From Branchiostoma floridae (Eukaryota > Chordata > Leptocardii > Amphioxiformes > Branchiostomatidae): 64,000 nucleotides of DNA. Positions 1 through 16,678 of this stretch are shown here, one piece after another. A model generated the notes under the pieces. It was not told where the DNA came from. It ran no database searches and saw only the letters and a list, made by a program, of their open reading frames with translations. Position 1 is the first letter of the stretch. Every line of letters starts with the position of its first letter. The position numbers were made by a program, and so were the translations under genes. The stretch covers positions 6,418,858 to 6,482,857 of the forward strand of contig NC_049994.1 in the NCBI RefSeq assembly GCF_000003815.2, read 5' to 3'.

Positions 1-311
1 CACAGGGATGAATAGTCACACCAATTGTCTGTTGATTAACGATTTTTCGTCGACCATTTTCTTTCAATAGTTTGCTAGTTACTTGGAGTCGAACGTTATA
101 TTTCCTAATGCAATAAAGCCACATTCTTACTTGTACTGAGTTAGAACTGCGAACCATGATTCTTTTACGTTCAATTTTCGAAATACCGCTACAAGGTATG
201 TATGAAGACCTTATATTGTGCCCATTTAACTCAGGATTGTCTGCAAGGTCTCTCTTTCATCGTATAACTATAAGTGATAAATAGTGAAATATTATCGAAA
301 AAAAAAGAAAG

Positions 312-382
312 TACACCAACTTGGATTCGAACCCGAGGTCATTAGTTAAAAAGTCCAATCGTTAATCCACTACGCCAAGATA
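312..382 (-). pseudogene. tRNA-like sequence (degenerate tRNA or SINE head)
   Basis: On the minus strand there is an A-box-like stretch (TGGCGTAGTGG) and a canonical B-box (GGTTCGAATCC) at tRNA-like spacing, with a T-rich anticodon-loop region between. The T stem has two mismatches and the anticodon arm has one base too many, so a functional tRNA is unlikely. It may be a tRNA pseudogene or the head of a tRNA-derived SINE. Confidence 0.4.
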
Positions 383-1574
383 CATTACGATGTGTATAAG
401 TGTGCTAATACAACTAAACTGACGGAGCGCGTGATAATGCGAGACAAAATTGTTGCGGGTCTATCATTTCAAAAACTTCTGAAGTCGTAAGATTTCTTTA
501 GTCTCTTCACCGTTTGGTCAACAAGTAAACTTTTTAACCGTTATAAATAGAAGAAGGAGGTTATATAGATCAATTGTTTGTGTGAACTCCCGCACAGTGC
601 CTGCTTGGTGTGTGTTTCTGACATTTACATGATAGACAGGGTGAGAATGGCCCGCCACTCATTCGGGCTATTCACACCGTAGTAATTGTCGTTGACCTGT
701 CCTCGCTAGAAAGTTACTGGGTGTGTTTTAGTGTACACGGGGGGGGGGGGGTCCACGTGAACTAAGAGTGACAGTTAAAAGAGCAGGATACATCCAGACA
801 GGCGGTTTGGCTGTTGGATGTCCCTGCATAGGAGGATGCAATGGACTTGTTCATATCTCTGTCACATGCCACATCCTGTTTAATTTCCTGGGTAATCAGC
901 TTGCACAGTGTGTCTGTGAGCTGATCAGTGGCGCAGAAAATTTAAAAGTATGAAAATGTGGTTCTATTTCATGCTAATGAGTTCACAGTACCACACATTT
1001 TTCATATAGCACAACACTTTTCTACACAATGGAGATTTAAACATAATACTTGAAGGGGTCTGATTGCCTGAGGGGTAGTAGCCATGTTCTAAGAGAGAAG
1101 AAAATCCACATATTTGCAGTGCTGCAGTCTGACTCTTAGATCTAAACTCTAAGCAGATCTGGGGGCAGAAAGTTGCAGGGCTTCTGGACCCTTGGTCAAA
1201 ACATAGTAAACAAGAGTTCGAAGACCTCATACCTCCATGAAATATTCTGATTATGCAAATGACTACCACATTTGCATAACTTATGCTTGCTTATGTATAC
1301 ACCTTTCATTAACTTACACAGGGCTCAGTGTTGACAGCCCAATCATTTACTACACGTACTAAGAAAAATTATGACACTTTCAAATGAATTACTTGTATGC
1401 AAATTAGGGACTTATTAGCACAATTAGTATCTGCTTAACTTCCGCCTGCCACAAACAACATATGTAACATGTATTTGAGTCCTATATTGGAAAACACTGT
1501 AAATATAGATTTTCCTCATTAAGTATGCAAATTACGTCCAAATTTGCATAATTTGCACTCCATTATGTACATCT
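383..1574. other. No gene recognised; upstream of ATP-grasp exons
   Basis: There is a G homopolymer near 739-750. At about 795-840 sits the 3' terminal fragment of the MITE family seen complete at 4074 and 4658 (TGGATGTCCCTGCATAGGAG). The missing N-terminal exons of the ATP-grasp gene may lie here or before the window, but I could not identify one. Confidence 0.4.
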
Positions 1575-2000
1575 TTGTCACAGGTACCTGCATACCAGAT
1601 ATCATGGAAATCCAACATTCCTGTGTTCCATTATGCTCCTTGGAACATTTTAACAAAAATACTCCTGCAGTTCCAGAGCAAGCTGCCAGGGGGCCCAAAC
1701 ATACACGACTTCTTCCTTACATCAAAAGCTATCTGCCACCAAAAAATCAAGACCAAGCATGTCCAGGTAAAAAGATAAAAAACATTGAAGTTCTGCTGCA
1801 GTACCAAGGTCACACACCAGGGGGCCCAATATTGACCTCGACATTCGTCTTCCCAACCCCTACCCACAACCAAATACCATCGAAGTCCATCAAGAGGTTC
1901 TCAAGTTATGATGACCACAAATATCCGGAAACAGACAGACGCACACACACACACAGGCAGACACACTCAAAACTATACCTCCATTTTTCATGGAGGTAAA
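1575..2000 (+). repeat. Interspersed repeat copy ending in a CA-rich tail
   Basis: This stretch aligns by eye with 52400-52805: the same order of short blocks, ending AAGAGGTTCT, an ACAGACAGACACAC-type tract and a small CCTCCATTTTT hairpin. Its tail also matches about 63400-63487. No coding capacity is convincing. It is a degenerate SINE- or LINE-end family of unknown type. Confidence 0.6.
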
Positions 2001-2112
2001 TATTCCTTATATGCACACATGCACATGTAGTACCTGAAACCCTACAAAGCTCTTCTGTGTGACTTTAGGTGTCCAGAAATGCTAACTTGTTTCACTGCCC
2101 ATTTCTTGGTAG

Positions 2113-8263
<6,151 letters not shown>

Positions 8264-8709
8264 GGGCTAGGGGAACCAAACTAGTGGTTTCCAGTACCCA
8301 GTTAACTATGAGATGTAAGGGCTAGGGGAACCAAACTAGTGGTTTCCAGTACCCAGTTAACTATGGGATGTAAGGGCTAGGGGAACCAAACGTATCCAGT
8401 ACACTATGAGATGTGAGGTCTACGGTAACCAAACTAGTGCTAGAGAAGCCAGAACGGCAGACGTATTCAGTACACGATGGGATGTAAGGGCTAGGGGAAC
8501 CAAACTCGTAGTAAAGAAGCCAGAACTGCTGACGTATCCACACTATGGGATGTAAGGGCTAGGGGAACCAAACTAGTGATAAAGAAGCCAGAACTGCTGA
8601 TATATCCACACTATGGGATGTAAGGGCTAGGGGAACCAAACTAGTGGCTAAGTTCAACTTCTATGTTTATAGAGATTACCTTACATTTTACCTATTACAA
8701 TTGTCGCCC

Positions 8710-8715
8710 AATAAA
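8710..8715 (+). promoter_or_regulatory. Candidate polyadenylation signal for the ATP-grasp gene
   Basis: AATAAA lies 447 bp after the stop at 8261-8263, beyond the minisatellite. It supports 8263 as the true end of the coding sequence rather than splicing at the GTATGT site. Confidence 0.45.
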
Positions 8716-8810
8716 GTTCTTCTTTTATATAGCGCACCCTCCTTCCAACGCATCTTACGTTCCCAAAACTAACAAAGATACATATTTTAACACCTGGGTA
8801 GAGTATTTAA

Positions 8811-8884
8811 ATAGCCGGGGATTCAAGAACCGAACCCGTAGATTCAAGATCTCTGGTCCTTGCCACCTGGCCAATCGACACGAC
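8811..8884 (-). pseudogene. tRNA-like / SINE head remnant
   Basis: The reverse strand reads GGCCAGGTGGCAAGGACCAG followed by ACGGGTTCGGTTCTTGAATCC. The first resembles an A-box region, the second a B-box with an insertion. It is not a functional tRNA. Confidence 0.35.
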
Positions 8885-9536
8885 GAACTTTGCTGTATAC
8901 CCTTTGAATTCAAAGAATGTTTAAACGTTCAAATTGCATTTTATTAAGTTTTTGTTTTGGAGTTAACTACATTAGCTGTTTTATACAGATATTTTCGTTT
9001 GCCTTTATAAAGATCATGAATATACCTCATTCTAACGAACACGACTTCGACCATGATAGCATGTCCAGGATAACAAATACAAAAACCGGGCGTTCTGCTG
9101 CAGTACGAAGGTCAGCAACTAGAGGGTTCATAATCGACTTTGACTCTGGTGTTCAGAACTCTTAATCAAATATCAATTATCATCACAATCTGTTCGAAGG
9201 TTAAGTTGCTACCGTAATGCTACCGGCCATGTTGATTTGATAATATGGATGGCATCAGTGCGCGCATCAATTTTCGGCCGTTTTGAAAGAAAAAAACGTT
9301 TTCAACCAAACCATAAAACGTACAATGCAGCTGCAAAATGAGCAAATATATGCCGTAGATTGCAAGAAAATGCCGAAAGGCTGATACTAATGGGACCGTC
9401 ATAGAATGTAATAAAAAGTATTTCTAAAGGTCAATTGATATGTGAAAGAACAAAAATGAAGACTAAGGCACACTATACTCTATGTGTTTAGTCATTTGTC
9501 ATCCATATAATCAAAACAGCACGGCCTAACATATAC
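8885..9536. other. Intergenic, nothing recognised
   Basis: AT-rich unique-looking sequence. The open frames are short and show no splice context or family resemblance. Confidence 0.5.
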
Positions 9537-9792
9537 CAGGGCTCGAAATTTCCTGCATACCTGCACTGGTGCAAGTAACATTGAAAATTACCTGCAAAAG
9601 ACAAACTTTACCTGCACCACTCTGAATTTAGGAAGTATTGCTAATGACAATCCATATACACCTGCATCATTTATGTATAAAACCCAGTACATGGACCATT
9701 GCAGGTTAGGTGCAGGTAGACACCAGAAATACCTGCACAGCTCCAATTTTACCTGCACTAACCAGCATACGCAGCTGGTATTTCGAGCCCTG
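9537..9792 (-). mobile_element. CAGGGCTCGAAAT-ended element, copy 1
   Basis: It starts CAGGGCTCGAAAT and ends ATTTCGAGCCCTG. The interior is repetitive in ACCTGCA and TGCAGGT. Orientation is opposite to the copies at 16933 and 51260. CAGGG termini suggest hAT-type ends; the class is an inference. Confidence 0.75.
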
Positions 9793-9856
9793 ATTCTTTT
9801 TTTTTTTCATATGTCGGCCTTTACTTAACAGCGTAGGGAATTTTAGAGTGATATAC

Positions 9857-10011
9857 CGTGAGCATTGGGATAGCCAGGCTGAGGACGATCACTAGCCAGG
9901 TCGGGAACCGCTCCTTCTCGGCTGGGAACGAGAGCGTGACGTCATCACAGTAAAACAGACGATCAGCTGGCTCCAGAATGTGTGTCTTCACCAGTACAAG
10001 TGGTACGGCAA
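9857..10011 (-). CDS. Isolated exon resembling phospholipid phosphatase (PAP2/LPP)
   Basis: The exon is bounded by an acceptor (ATATATCTTAG) at 10012 and a donor (ACG followed by GTATAT) at 9856, and leaves 51 open codons plus two bases. It reads AVPLVLVK, then LEPADRLFYCDDVTLSFP, then a hydrophobic WLVIVLSLAIPML. A hydrophobic end, a short loop with FYC.D..L..P and the next membrane helix is how the first extracytoplasmic loop of lipid phosphate phosphatases looks (FFCNDxSIxYP in LPP1-3). No second exon of such a gene was found on either side, so this may belong to a gene with very long introns, or be a captured or dead exon. The catalytic motifs, which lie later in the family, are not present. 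Confidence 0.4.
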
Positions 10012-10152
10012 CTAAGATATATGAAAACACTTATATTAGAAGAAAAACTGTTCTATTGCTTAGGACTCATTTCCCCCAAAAATGCCTTTTGTCTCAGAAC
10101 AACGTCTTCCCTTCAGTGGAAAAAAACTGCACACTTTACGTGTAAAGGTTTG

Positions 10153-10437
10153 GTAACACATGCGTATATATTCAAGTCCGTTTGAGGTGGGTATGGAGCT
10201 CTTAGTCTCTACCAGGCTCCACAGGTGGCGGGAAAAATAGTACAAATTTGACAAATATAGATACATAACATGCCAGATGAGTTAGCTGACCGAGAAGTAT
10301 GGTTACTGACCCAGCTAACTCGTCTGACATGTTATCTGTCTACGTTTGTTCAATTTCTATTATTTTTCCAACGACCTGTGGGGACTGGTGGGGGCAAATA
10401 CCATGCGCGCCTCATACGGACTTAAATATATACGCAC
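10153..10437. mobile_element. Inverted-repeat element
   Basis: The left end (ACACATGCGTATATATTCAA, then GTCCGTTTGAGG) is complementary to the right end (CATACGGACTTAAATATATA, then CGCACGTGTGACC). A further palindrome around ACATGCCAGATGAGTTAGCT (10268-10335) sits in the centre. Confidence 0.65.
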
Positions 10438-10440
10438 GTG

Positions 10441-12428
10441 TGACCCCACCTTAAGGTGGGTTTACACCTGCGTATATTTTCATGCCGCATGAGTTCCGTT
10501 TTGACATTTTTCGACATTTTGACTGATTTCTTCAATACGCGGCCGCACGCACAAGTCGCACCTCTATCGCATCTGAATCGTCTTTAGAACGTTTCACGTA
10601 CGCAGGCAAACGAAAATATACGCCCAGTTCGCCTGATAGTTTTGGACTTGCACAAAACTATCATTCGTACGCAGTTTGGTGCCCAAAACGTTATGGATGC
10701 GCAATACAGTGGTCCCACGTCGGTCGATTGCGCTATGAAGACGCTACATGTTTGCGCTTTATACGCAGTAATACGCGGAAATCGCGGTATTGCGAGTACA
10801 TAGCGTTCTTACAGCGCAGACACAACGCACCATGAGCGACCGTATAACGAATGCACACATAGATCACGATTTAGTACCGTGCGTTCTGCGATCGCTTTGC
10901 GCATACTACGCGTACTGATAGCGTGATCGACGCACACTCCAGATTTGGAATAAATACGAAGGTGCATCTGACTCCAGACAAAAAAATCATCTCAAGATGT
11001 ATATGACTTTATTGTACAACAATTGTACGAGGTACAAAGTATGGCATCTACATAACTACAGTGCTATAACTTAACTTAAGGCTTATCTATCTAATACAGG
11101 AGTTGTAGTATGGGATAAGTTTCTTACAATCATTGGAGGCTTTTACAATCATTTGGGGAATTTCTAATGTCTAAACCTTCTTTGATATATTTTCCTATAT
11201 CTGCCATGCAGGGATTGTCACATGTCATTATGTATTTGAATTTGCACTTCAGGTCCATTTGGATAAATCCTTGTGTACAAAATGACAGCCTTCTGTATAG
11301 AGAATTGCGTATATCGGAATATTTGGGACATACAACCATAAAGTGATATTCGTCTTCTATTAGCTCTGGACAGAATGGACAAATCCTCTGGTCGATAGGG
11401 ATTTTTTGGAATCTTCCGGTTTATGATGTCAGATCCAGGCCAGGACCGACGAATTTGTACCGGGGGCATGGAGAGATGGTCACAACTTGCAGGACACCAT
11501 GAATGCAGGACACTGGTCCCAACAGAGCCTCCAGGGACGGGAAGATGTAGAAGAACCTGCTCAAGCACTGGGTCAATTTGTGTGACACACGTGCCATTTT
11601 GTGTAACAGATATTTGACTTAATTTGCCGATAATGGCACTTTTTTGTGTGTAGAACCACATGATATAAAGGTGCAATATAGAGCCATATTACAACTTTGA
11701 AAGAGGGCGTAAGGTTTCATAATTGTTTAATTTACGTGTTTGATAAAGATCTTGAATACGTTTTGTGGTGTGTATGGGTGTGATTTTTATAGTAGTTGAA
11801 ATACTAAGATGATAGGGGAAATCATTAAGGACAAAGTGAAAACAAACACAATCTTAACAGTGCACATAACTTCTTAAGGTAAATGATGGCCCACATTACT
11901 GTAAAAGCACAGTGTCACTGCTTCACTGCTTCGCAAATGAATAAAAAAAACCTCTTCACTGTTTACTTGTCAATGTTCTACTTGCACTGCCTGTAAACAA
12001 AAGCATACGTAGTACAAAGGGTTCCTCTAACAAAAATACTCTATTGGCAATGCTCGCAAACAAAAGTATATGTAACAGAAACTGTTCCTCTGACACACCT
12101 GAAATGCGTTTGGAATGCAGTTAGCACCAGGTGCGTCAGGCATGCGGTCTGTAGACGTTGTGTGCGTCCGGAAAACGCCCAACATACGTACCCCATACGA
12201 ATCTATTCGCAGTACGGAAAATTTTGCTGCGCATTTCAGTTGCAATCATACGCATCTCATGCGAAATGAAAACGCTGAAGTCGTAATTCAAACGCCAGAT
12301 GGGCTCGACGTACAATTTGATTTATTCCAAAAAAAATCCAAATGTTGGGCGTTCGGCCGCGTATTGACAAAATTTCATGCGGAACTCACGCGCACTTGAA
12401 AATATACGCAGGTGTAAATCCACCTTTA
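10441..12428. mobile_element. 2-kb long-TIR element containing a LINE fragment
   Basis: The left end TTAAGGTGGGTTTACACCTG, then CGTATATTTTCATG, is complementary to the right end AAAATATACGCAGGTGTAAA, then TCCACCTTTA. The TIR is about 90-100 bp, imperfect. The left arm and the last 400 bp are CG- and ACGC-rich. The middle (about 10985-11690) is unlike the arms and holds the LINE-like fragment. Confidence 0.65.
10985..11405 (-). pseudogene. 5'-truncated LINE 3' end
   Basis: Read on the minus strand, one frame gives ICPFCPELIEDEYHFMVVCP followed by KYSDIRNSLYRRL. This is the CxxC...H....C zinc-knuckle-like tail typical of many non-LTR reverse transcriptases. The ORF continues to a stop near 11130, and an AATAAA-bearing 3' end (11000-11025) follows. 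It is truncated at about 11405, where a long TIR element surrounds it. Confidence 0.6.
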
Positions 12429-12429
12429 A

Positions 12430-12668
12430 GGCTCCCTTCCTACTAGACGGCGATCGCACTGCGCTCTCACTGCGACCTACCTAGATATAATATGTGTAAT
12501 CTTTGATTTCATACAGGGTATATCATACAACATGCAAAAGTATGACTGAGAGGACAACAAAACTAACACAGTGTAAAAAGATTCGTTTCTTCTCTGTGGA
12601 ATTTGTTGAGCAATCTGTCAACTTAGGTTGCAGAGACAGCGCGGCAAGAGTGCCGTCCTAGTGGCCCA
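12430..12668. mobile_element. MITE family 2, copy 2
   Basis: Arms match 7680-7918 and 36652-36892: CTGCGCTCTCACTGCGACCT on the left, and GGTTGCAGAGACAGCGCGGC on the right as its degraded complement. The core is the normal family core. Confidence 0.7.
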
Positions 12669-12739
12669 TGGAAAGGGGATGTAGGGAAATGCTATTTATT
12701 GTGAAGCAAAAAGGAATGGCCCAAATATATGGTCGGTGG

Positions 12740-12960
12740 AGAGACTACACGAGAAGGGACTGGTGATGAAGCAAATTAGAGTATATCAACATGGAATGAG
12801 CAAAGTAATCGCAACACAACTGAATATGGCCATGGGAGTTCTCACACCTACTGGATTTAAGACAGTTTGGACATGATAAAGAAGCATAGAGGGAGGAAGA
12901 CCTCCGTGGCCTCCAGAGTCACTCATCTAACATCAAGAGAAGAAGAGGTGACCCCGTTTC
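12740..12960 (+). pseudogene. Tc1/mariner transposase remnant (N-terminal HTH)
   Basis: With frameshifts the stretch reads KQIRVYQHGMSKVIATQLNM and, after stops, KKHRGRKTSVASRVTHLTSR. The first resembles the paired-like helix-turn-helix and the second the GRPR-type linker of Tc1 transposases. It is broken by stops; no catalytic domain follows. Confidence 0.5.
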
Positions 12961-15756
12961 ACATCAATACTACTAAGATATATCACAACAATCTTCACAT
13001 TTTGACCTTTAAACGGAAAACTGCATTATAGAAGGCGGAACCCTTCCAAACTTCTGCGGGTGGAACGCCGCGCCAACGGCCGCGGCTCAGAATACTATAT
13101 AAATCCTAAACCTTCCTGCCAGAAGGGTAACCTCTCATTTTGACACTGACCGTCTTGGTGGGCAGACGTACAAGTGATGTGCTCCCGCGGTAAACAAGCC
13201 GCCGCCAATGTCAGGCGTCTAGAATGTCCTTTACACGAGTACGTGTGATAACAAAGATATATCTTCAACTGTAAATGTTGAAATTCGATCTTTCTGACAA
13301 AGACAAATGAAACTTTCCAATGAAGTTAACGTTATACGTCTAGGAAGCTTACGGCTAGACGTCCACGTAATAAGATACATCAATTACTTAAGCAACAAAA
13401 CCATATCCAGTTGATTAAATGCTTTTTGGCGCGACTTAACGTTTTCTTTTAGACATACTAGACCCAATATGTTGACTTATTAATGCCTATAGTCTAGATA
13501 TCTATATATATATCTGTTAAGTTGTACTGTGAGTAGTTGTTATAGGCCTTACAAAAGTCACTGTACTTTTGTCGTGTCAATAAAGATTTCATTTTATCCA
13601 AACAAAGGTGATATTTCGAGAGCGGCCATTTTCTTAAGCTCATTCGGGTTTCATACACAAATACGTCGCATGTTCTTGTGCAAGGAAAAATTGGTACAGA
13701 TTCATAAAGTTGTCAGGATATGCAAGCGCAATTTGATGCAGTGCAGTGAGATGTACAGATTAGACTACTTGTTTTCGGCCATTTTATCTCCCTTCAAAAT
13801 CGCTTCAGGGTACCTTAGCTGTAACGTAACACTTGTTAACTTTCCTTTTTAGCTTTAGTTAGTGCACTGTATGTTATGACAAAGAGAATAAGATGGAGTT
13901 TTGTGCATTGCATCAGGATTATGAATTACACTCCTTACGTTTCCAAAATCTAGTTAATGTCTTTCACTTTGTTCACACAACTATGCGCCAACCTACATGT
14001 ATGCCTATTTACTTAACAGGGGTCACACTAACCAACTTACATGACACACAACAAAAATAAGTTGTACTCACGTAAAAGAAGGACAGCTAAATCCACTACT
14101 GCATACAACTGACACCCCTTGTCTTTCACAATACCTTTCATAAGATCCATATTGAATCCTGTTGTTTAGTATTTACATTACTTACACCTTATTTGGCTTA
14201 AGTATGCACAAGATACGACGGGTATAGTAGTCACTGAGTTGAAAAACCAGTTCCCTGCATTTTGTTAATGTTGGACGCCTCAGGGACATTTTGTGCTCTT
14301 TTCTCACCTCTTAACATGCAATTATATAGCTGACCTCTTTGCTTTGCCCCGAAGGAACAATTATTTCTGGCTTCTTTGTTGTCTCTGTGTTTGTTTGTGC
14401 CAAAAGGTGAAGTCAGTTGTGCAATAATTCTTTTAGACGTAGGTGAGTGGGGTCATGGGATCCGCCAATTACTCAATGGAGTAAAACGGTTTGTTGAGGA
14501 CATGTACTTGCTCAAGATAGGGTGCACGTGGGGTTAACTAACTTAAAGGCAACGCTAATTCAATTTTTTTCGCTCTCGGATTTTATCAAAAGAATTTTAA
14601 AAATTGAAAACAAAGCTCAAGGACCAGTTTTATGCCTTGGTGTACCCAATTTTATGTACTAATGAACTGTCATCTTGAAGTTTTCCTCCCAGCCAAATTC
14701 CTTTATTGATGTCCGCTTGCTATATTTTCACTTTAAAAAATCCGATAACCAACCAATTAAATTGGAGTGGCCTACGTAAAAATGCAGAGGACTGTTTCAA
14801 CTTTGACCTGTTTCTGAAGGTGGTCACATGTGCTAGTAGTTGCCTGACCAAGTTTGACTGTACCTTTATGTTGTCATGCACTTCTAAGGTCATATTGTGT
14901 GTTGACATCATTCATCATTCGTTCCATAGCCTTAGCCGTAGGGGCAGCACAACATGTTATGCTGTATCAATAGGCATTTTAGTCATGGTGGTCACAGCCT
15001 ATCTCCTCTCCAGGAGTGTTGACATGTCCTGGCTGAATATTAATAAAATGACATAAAATTCAAAACATTTTAACAGCTGACCTCTTTGACAACCAAGGGA
15101 AGTGTAGTATCTCTGTCTTGTCTGACAGAGGGTGCTTATGGTCAAAGGGGTGAAGTCTGCTATCTCTGATAGCCTTATGTCTTGTTTAAAAGGTTGTTAA
15201 GTTCCACTGTTTCTATACAGTTATGTAAGGAACATGAAAAAGTCCAATTCATGTATGATAAATTGTATATATTTGTATAATAGACACTGTGATAACAGTA
15301 CAGATATTGTACAGTTAGTGTACAGTAGTAGTCTCTCTCAGATGATCAAACAATGGAATGAAGGCAGTTTCTTGCTGTCAAAGTCAAAGTCAGAATCAGA
15401 ATTCTAGTTTTAGATCCCAACAAAAAAGTGACAACTCGACATACATGTACATGTACATGAAGTAGTAGATATGTACTCAATGACATGTTCACTGTCACTT
15501 GGACCATGTATTCAATATATACAGTAACTGTCTTTCCTATTGTAGTCTGTAGGCACATGTTTATTAAATTTTGCCAATTACTCATTTTGAATCATCAAAT
15601 GCAGTGATTATGAACATTGTGTACATCAGATCCTTTCCATAACAAATGATTTTACACTGCTATAAGAACAACACTGTACATGAGAGACTTTGAACTAAAT
15701 AAAGAGAGAAGATATTTGTGAGAATAGAGACAATGTTTCTGTAACAAAATAGCTAA
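12961..15756. other. Intergenic, no gene recognised
   Basis: AT-rich sequence with short unsupported frames. About 14540-14700 shows weak resemblance to the AGGCCACACCAATT element family (GCTAATTCAATTTTTTTCGC). No exon with paired splice sites and a family match was seen. Confidence 0.5.
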
Positions 15757-16065
15757 ATGTACAGGGTAAATGTAGTCTTATTGTCTTTTAAAGACCACAA
15801 GGGCAGTGGGTTGTTATCCACTGTGTCTAGGACACAGTTTTCAAGGCTGAGCCCATTCCCCTCCTTCCACTGCCTTTTACCTCCCAACCGAAGTCAGGTA
15901 ATAATTTTTGCACATGGGTGGAGGGCAGAAAGTCATGTTAAATGCCTTTTCCAATGGCAAAACATTCCTACATGACTGGGGACTCCAACCCAGGACCTCT
16001 GGGTTCTGAGTCAAACACCCCAACTGACTCTCACTGCACTTGTGTCAAGTTTGCATCACTGCCGG
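15757..16065 (+). mobile_element. SINE with Deu-like core
   Basis: Colinear with 53690-53975: a GTCAGGTAATAATTTTTGCA-like block, a GGGTGGAGG spacer, AAATGCCTTTTCCAATGGCA, then GGGGACTCCAACCCAGGACC. This order resembles the Deu core shared by DeuSINEs of deuterostomes (GGTAATTTTTACTG...TACCTTGCTCAAGG...GATTTGAACC), recalled from memory. The right end has tRNA-like text. Confidence 0.6.
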
Positions 16066-16278
16066 GTTCGAAAGATACTCAGACGTAAAGAACAAATTTT
16101 CATACTTTTTGTGTATTTTGTCATCATCTAAGTCATGCTTTTCCGTATTACGCAATATCTAGAAATCGGAGAAAATAACAAAACAGTGACGCAGTGAACG
16201 AACCCCCAATGACACAAGCTTGACGCAAGTGCAGTGAGAGTGCACCTTAATGCCTTAACCATGTCATCTGTATCCTTA

Positions 16279-16636
16279 GGCCACACCAATTTTTTTGTTG
16301 TTTCTCGGATTTCTTAAGAAAAAATTGGGGTCGGGCGAAAAAAAAAATGAAAAAAGTCAGGGGTAGGAGAGATCGAGGGGCTTACTCAAGTTACAGTTAA
16401 TTTAGGGGGTCCCTGGTAGCAAAGTCCAAAGTTTGAAAAAAAATTATAAACGCTCTGTCCAAAATAGGCACGCACAGCTACTGGAAATTGAGGCCCATAG
16501 TCAATTTGAGAAAGGAGAGGCAGTGAAATTTTGTCAACACGAGATGTGACCATCAATTTGAAAAACTTTTTTTTTCAAATCGGAAAAAATTTGGTCAGGA
16601 AATCCGAGAAACAACAAATAAAATTGGTGTGGCCTT
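16279..16636. mobile_element. AGGCCACACCAATT element, copy 1
   Basis: Left AGGCCACACCAATTTTTTTG, right inverted AAATAAAATTGGTGTGGCCT; the arms continue with GTTTCTCGGATTTC and GAAATCCGAGAAAC. Sister copies at 48051-48279 and 51999-52357. It lies just past the 3' end of ZNF830. Confidence 0.85.
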
Positions 16637-16678
16637 ATCAAAATAAGAAGCGTTTGATTTTTGTGTCGGACTCCTCTG

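Noticed and set aside
312-382. Functional tRNA gene
   Set aside because: Mismatched T stem and an anticodon arm of wrong length; only the promoter-like boxes are canonical.
768-953. Small ORF as the missing first exon of the ATP-grasp gene
   Set aside because: Part of it is a MITE end and it has no ATP-grasp-like sequence or fitting donor.
11218-11676. A 152-aa minus-strand ORF as a gene
   Set aside because: It overlaps the LINE zinc-knuckle frame in another frame and has no family resemblance.
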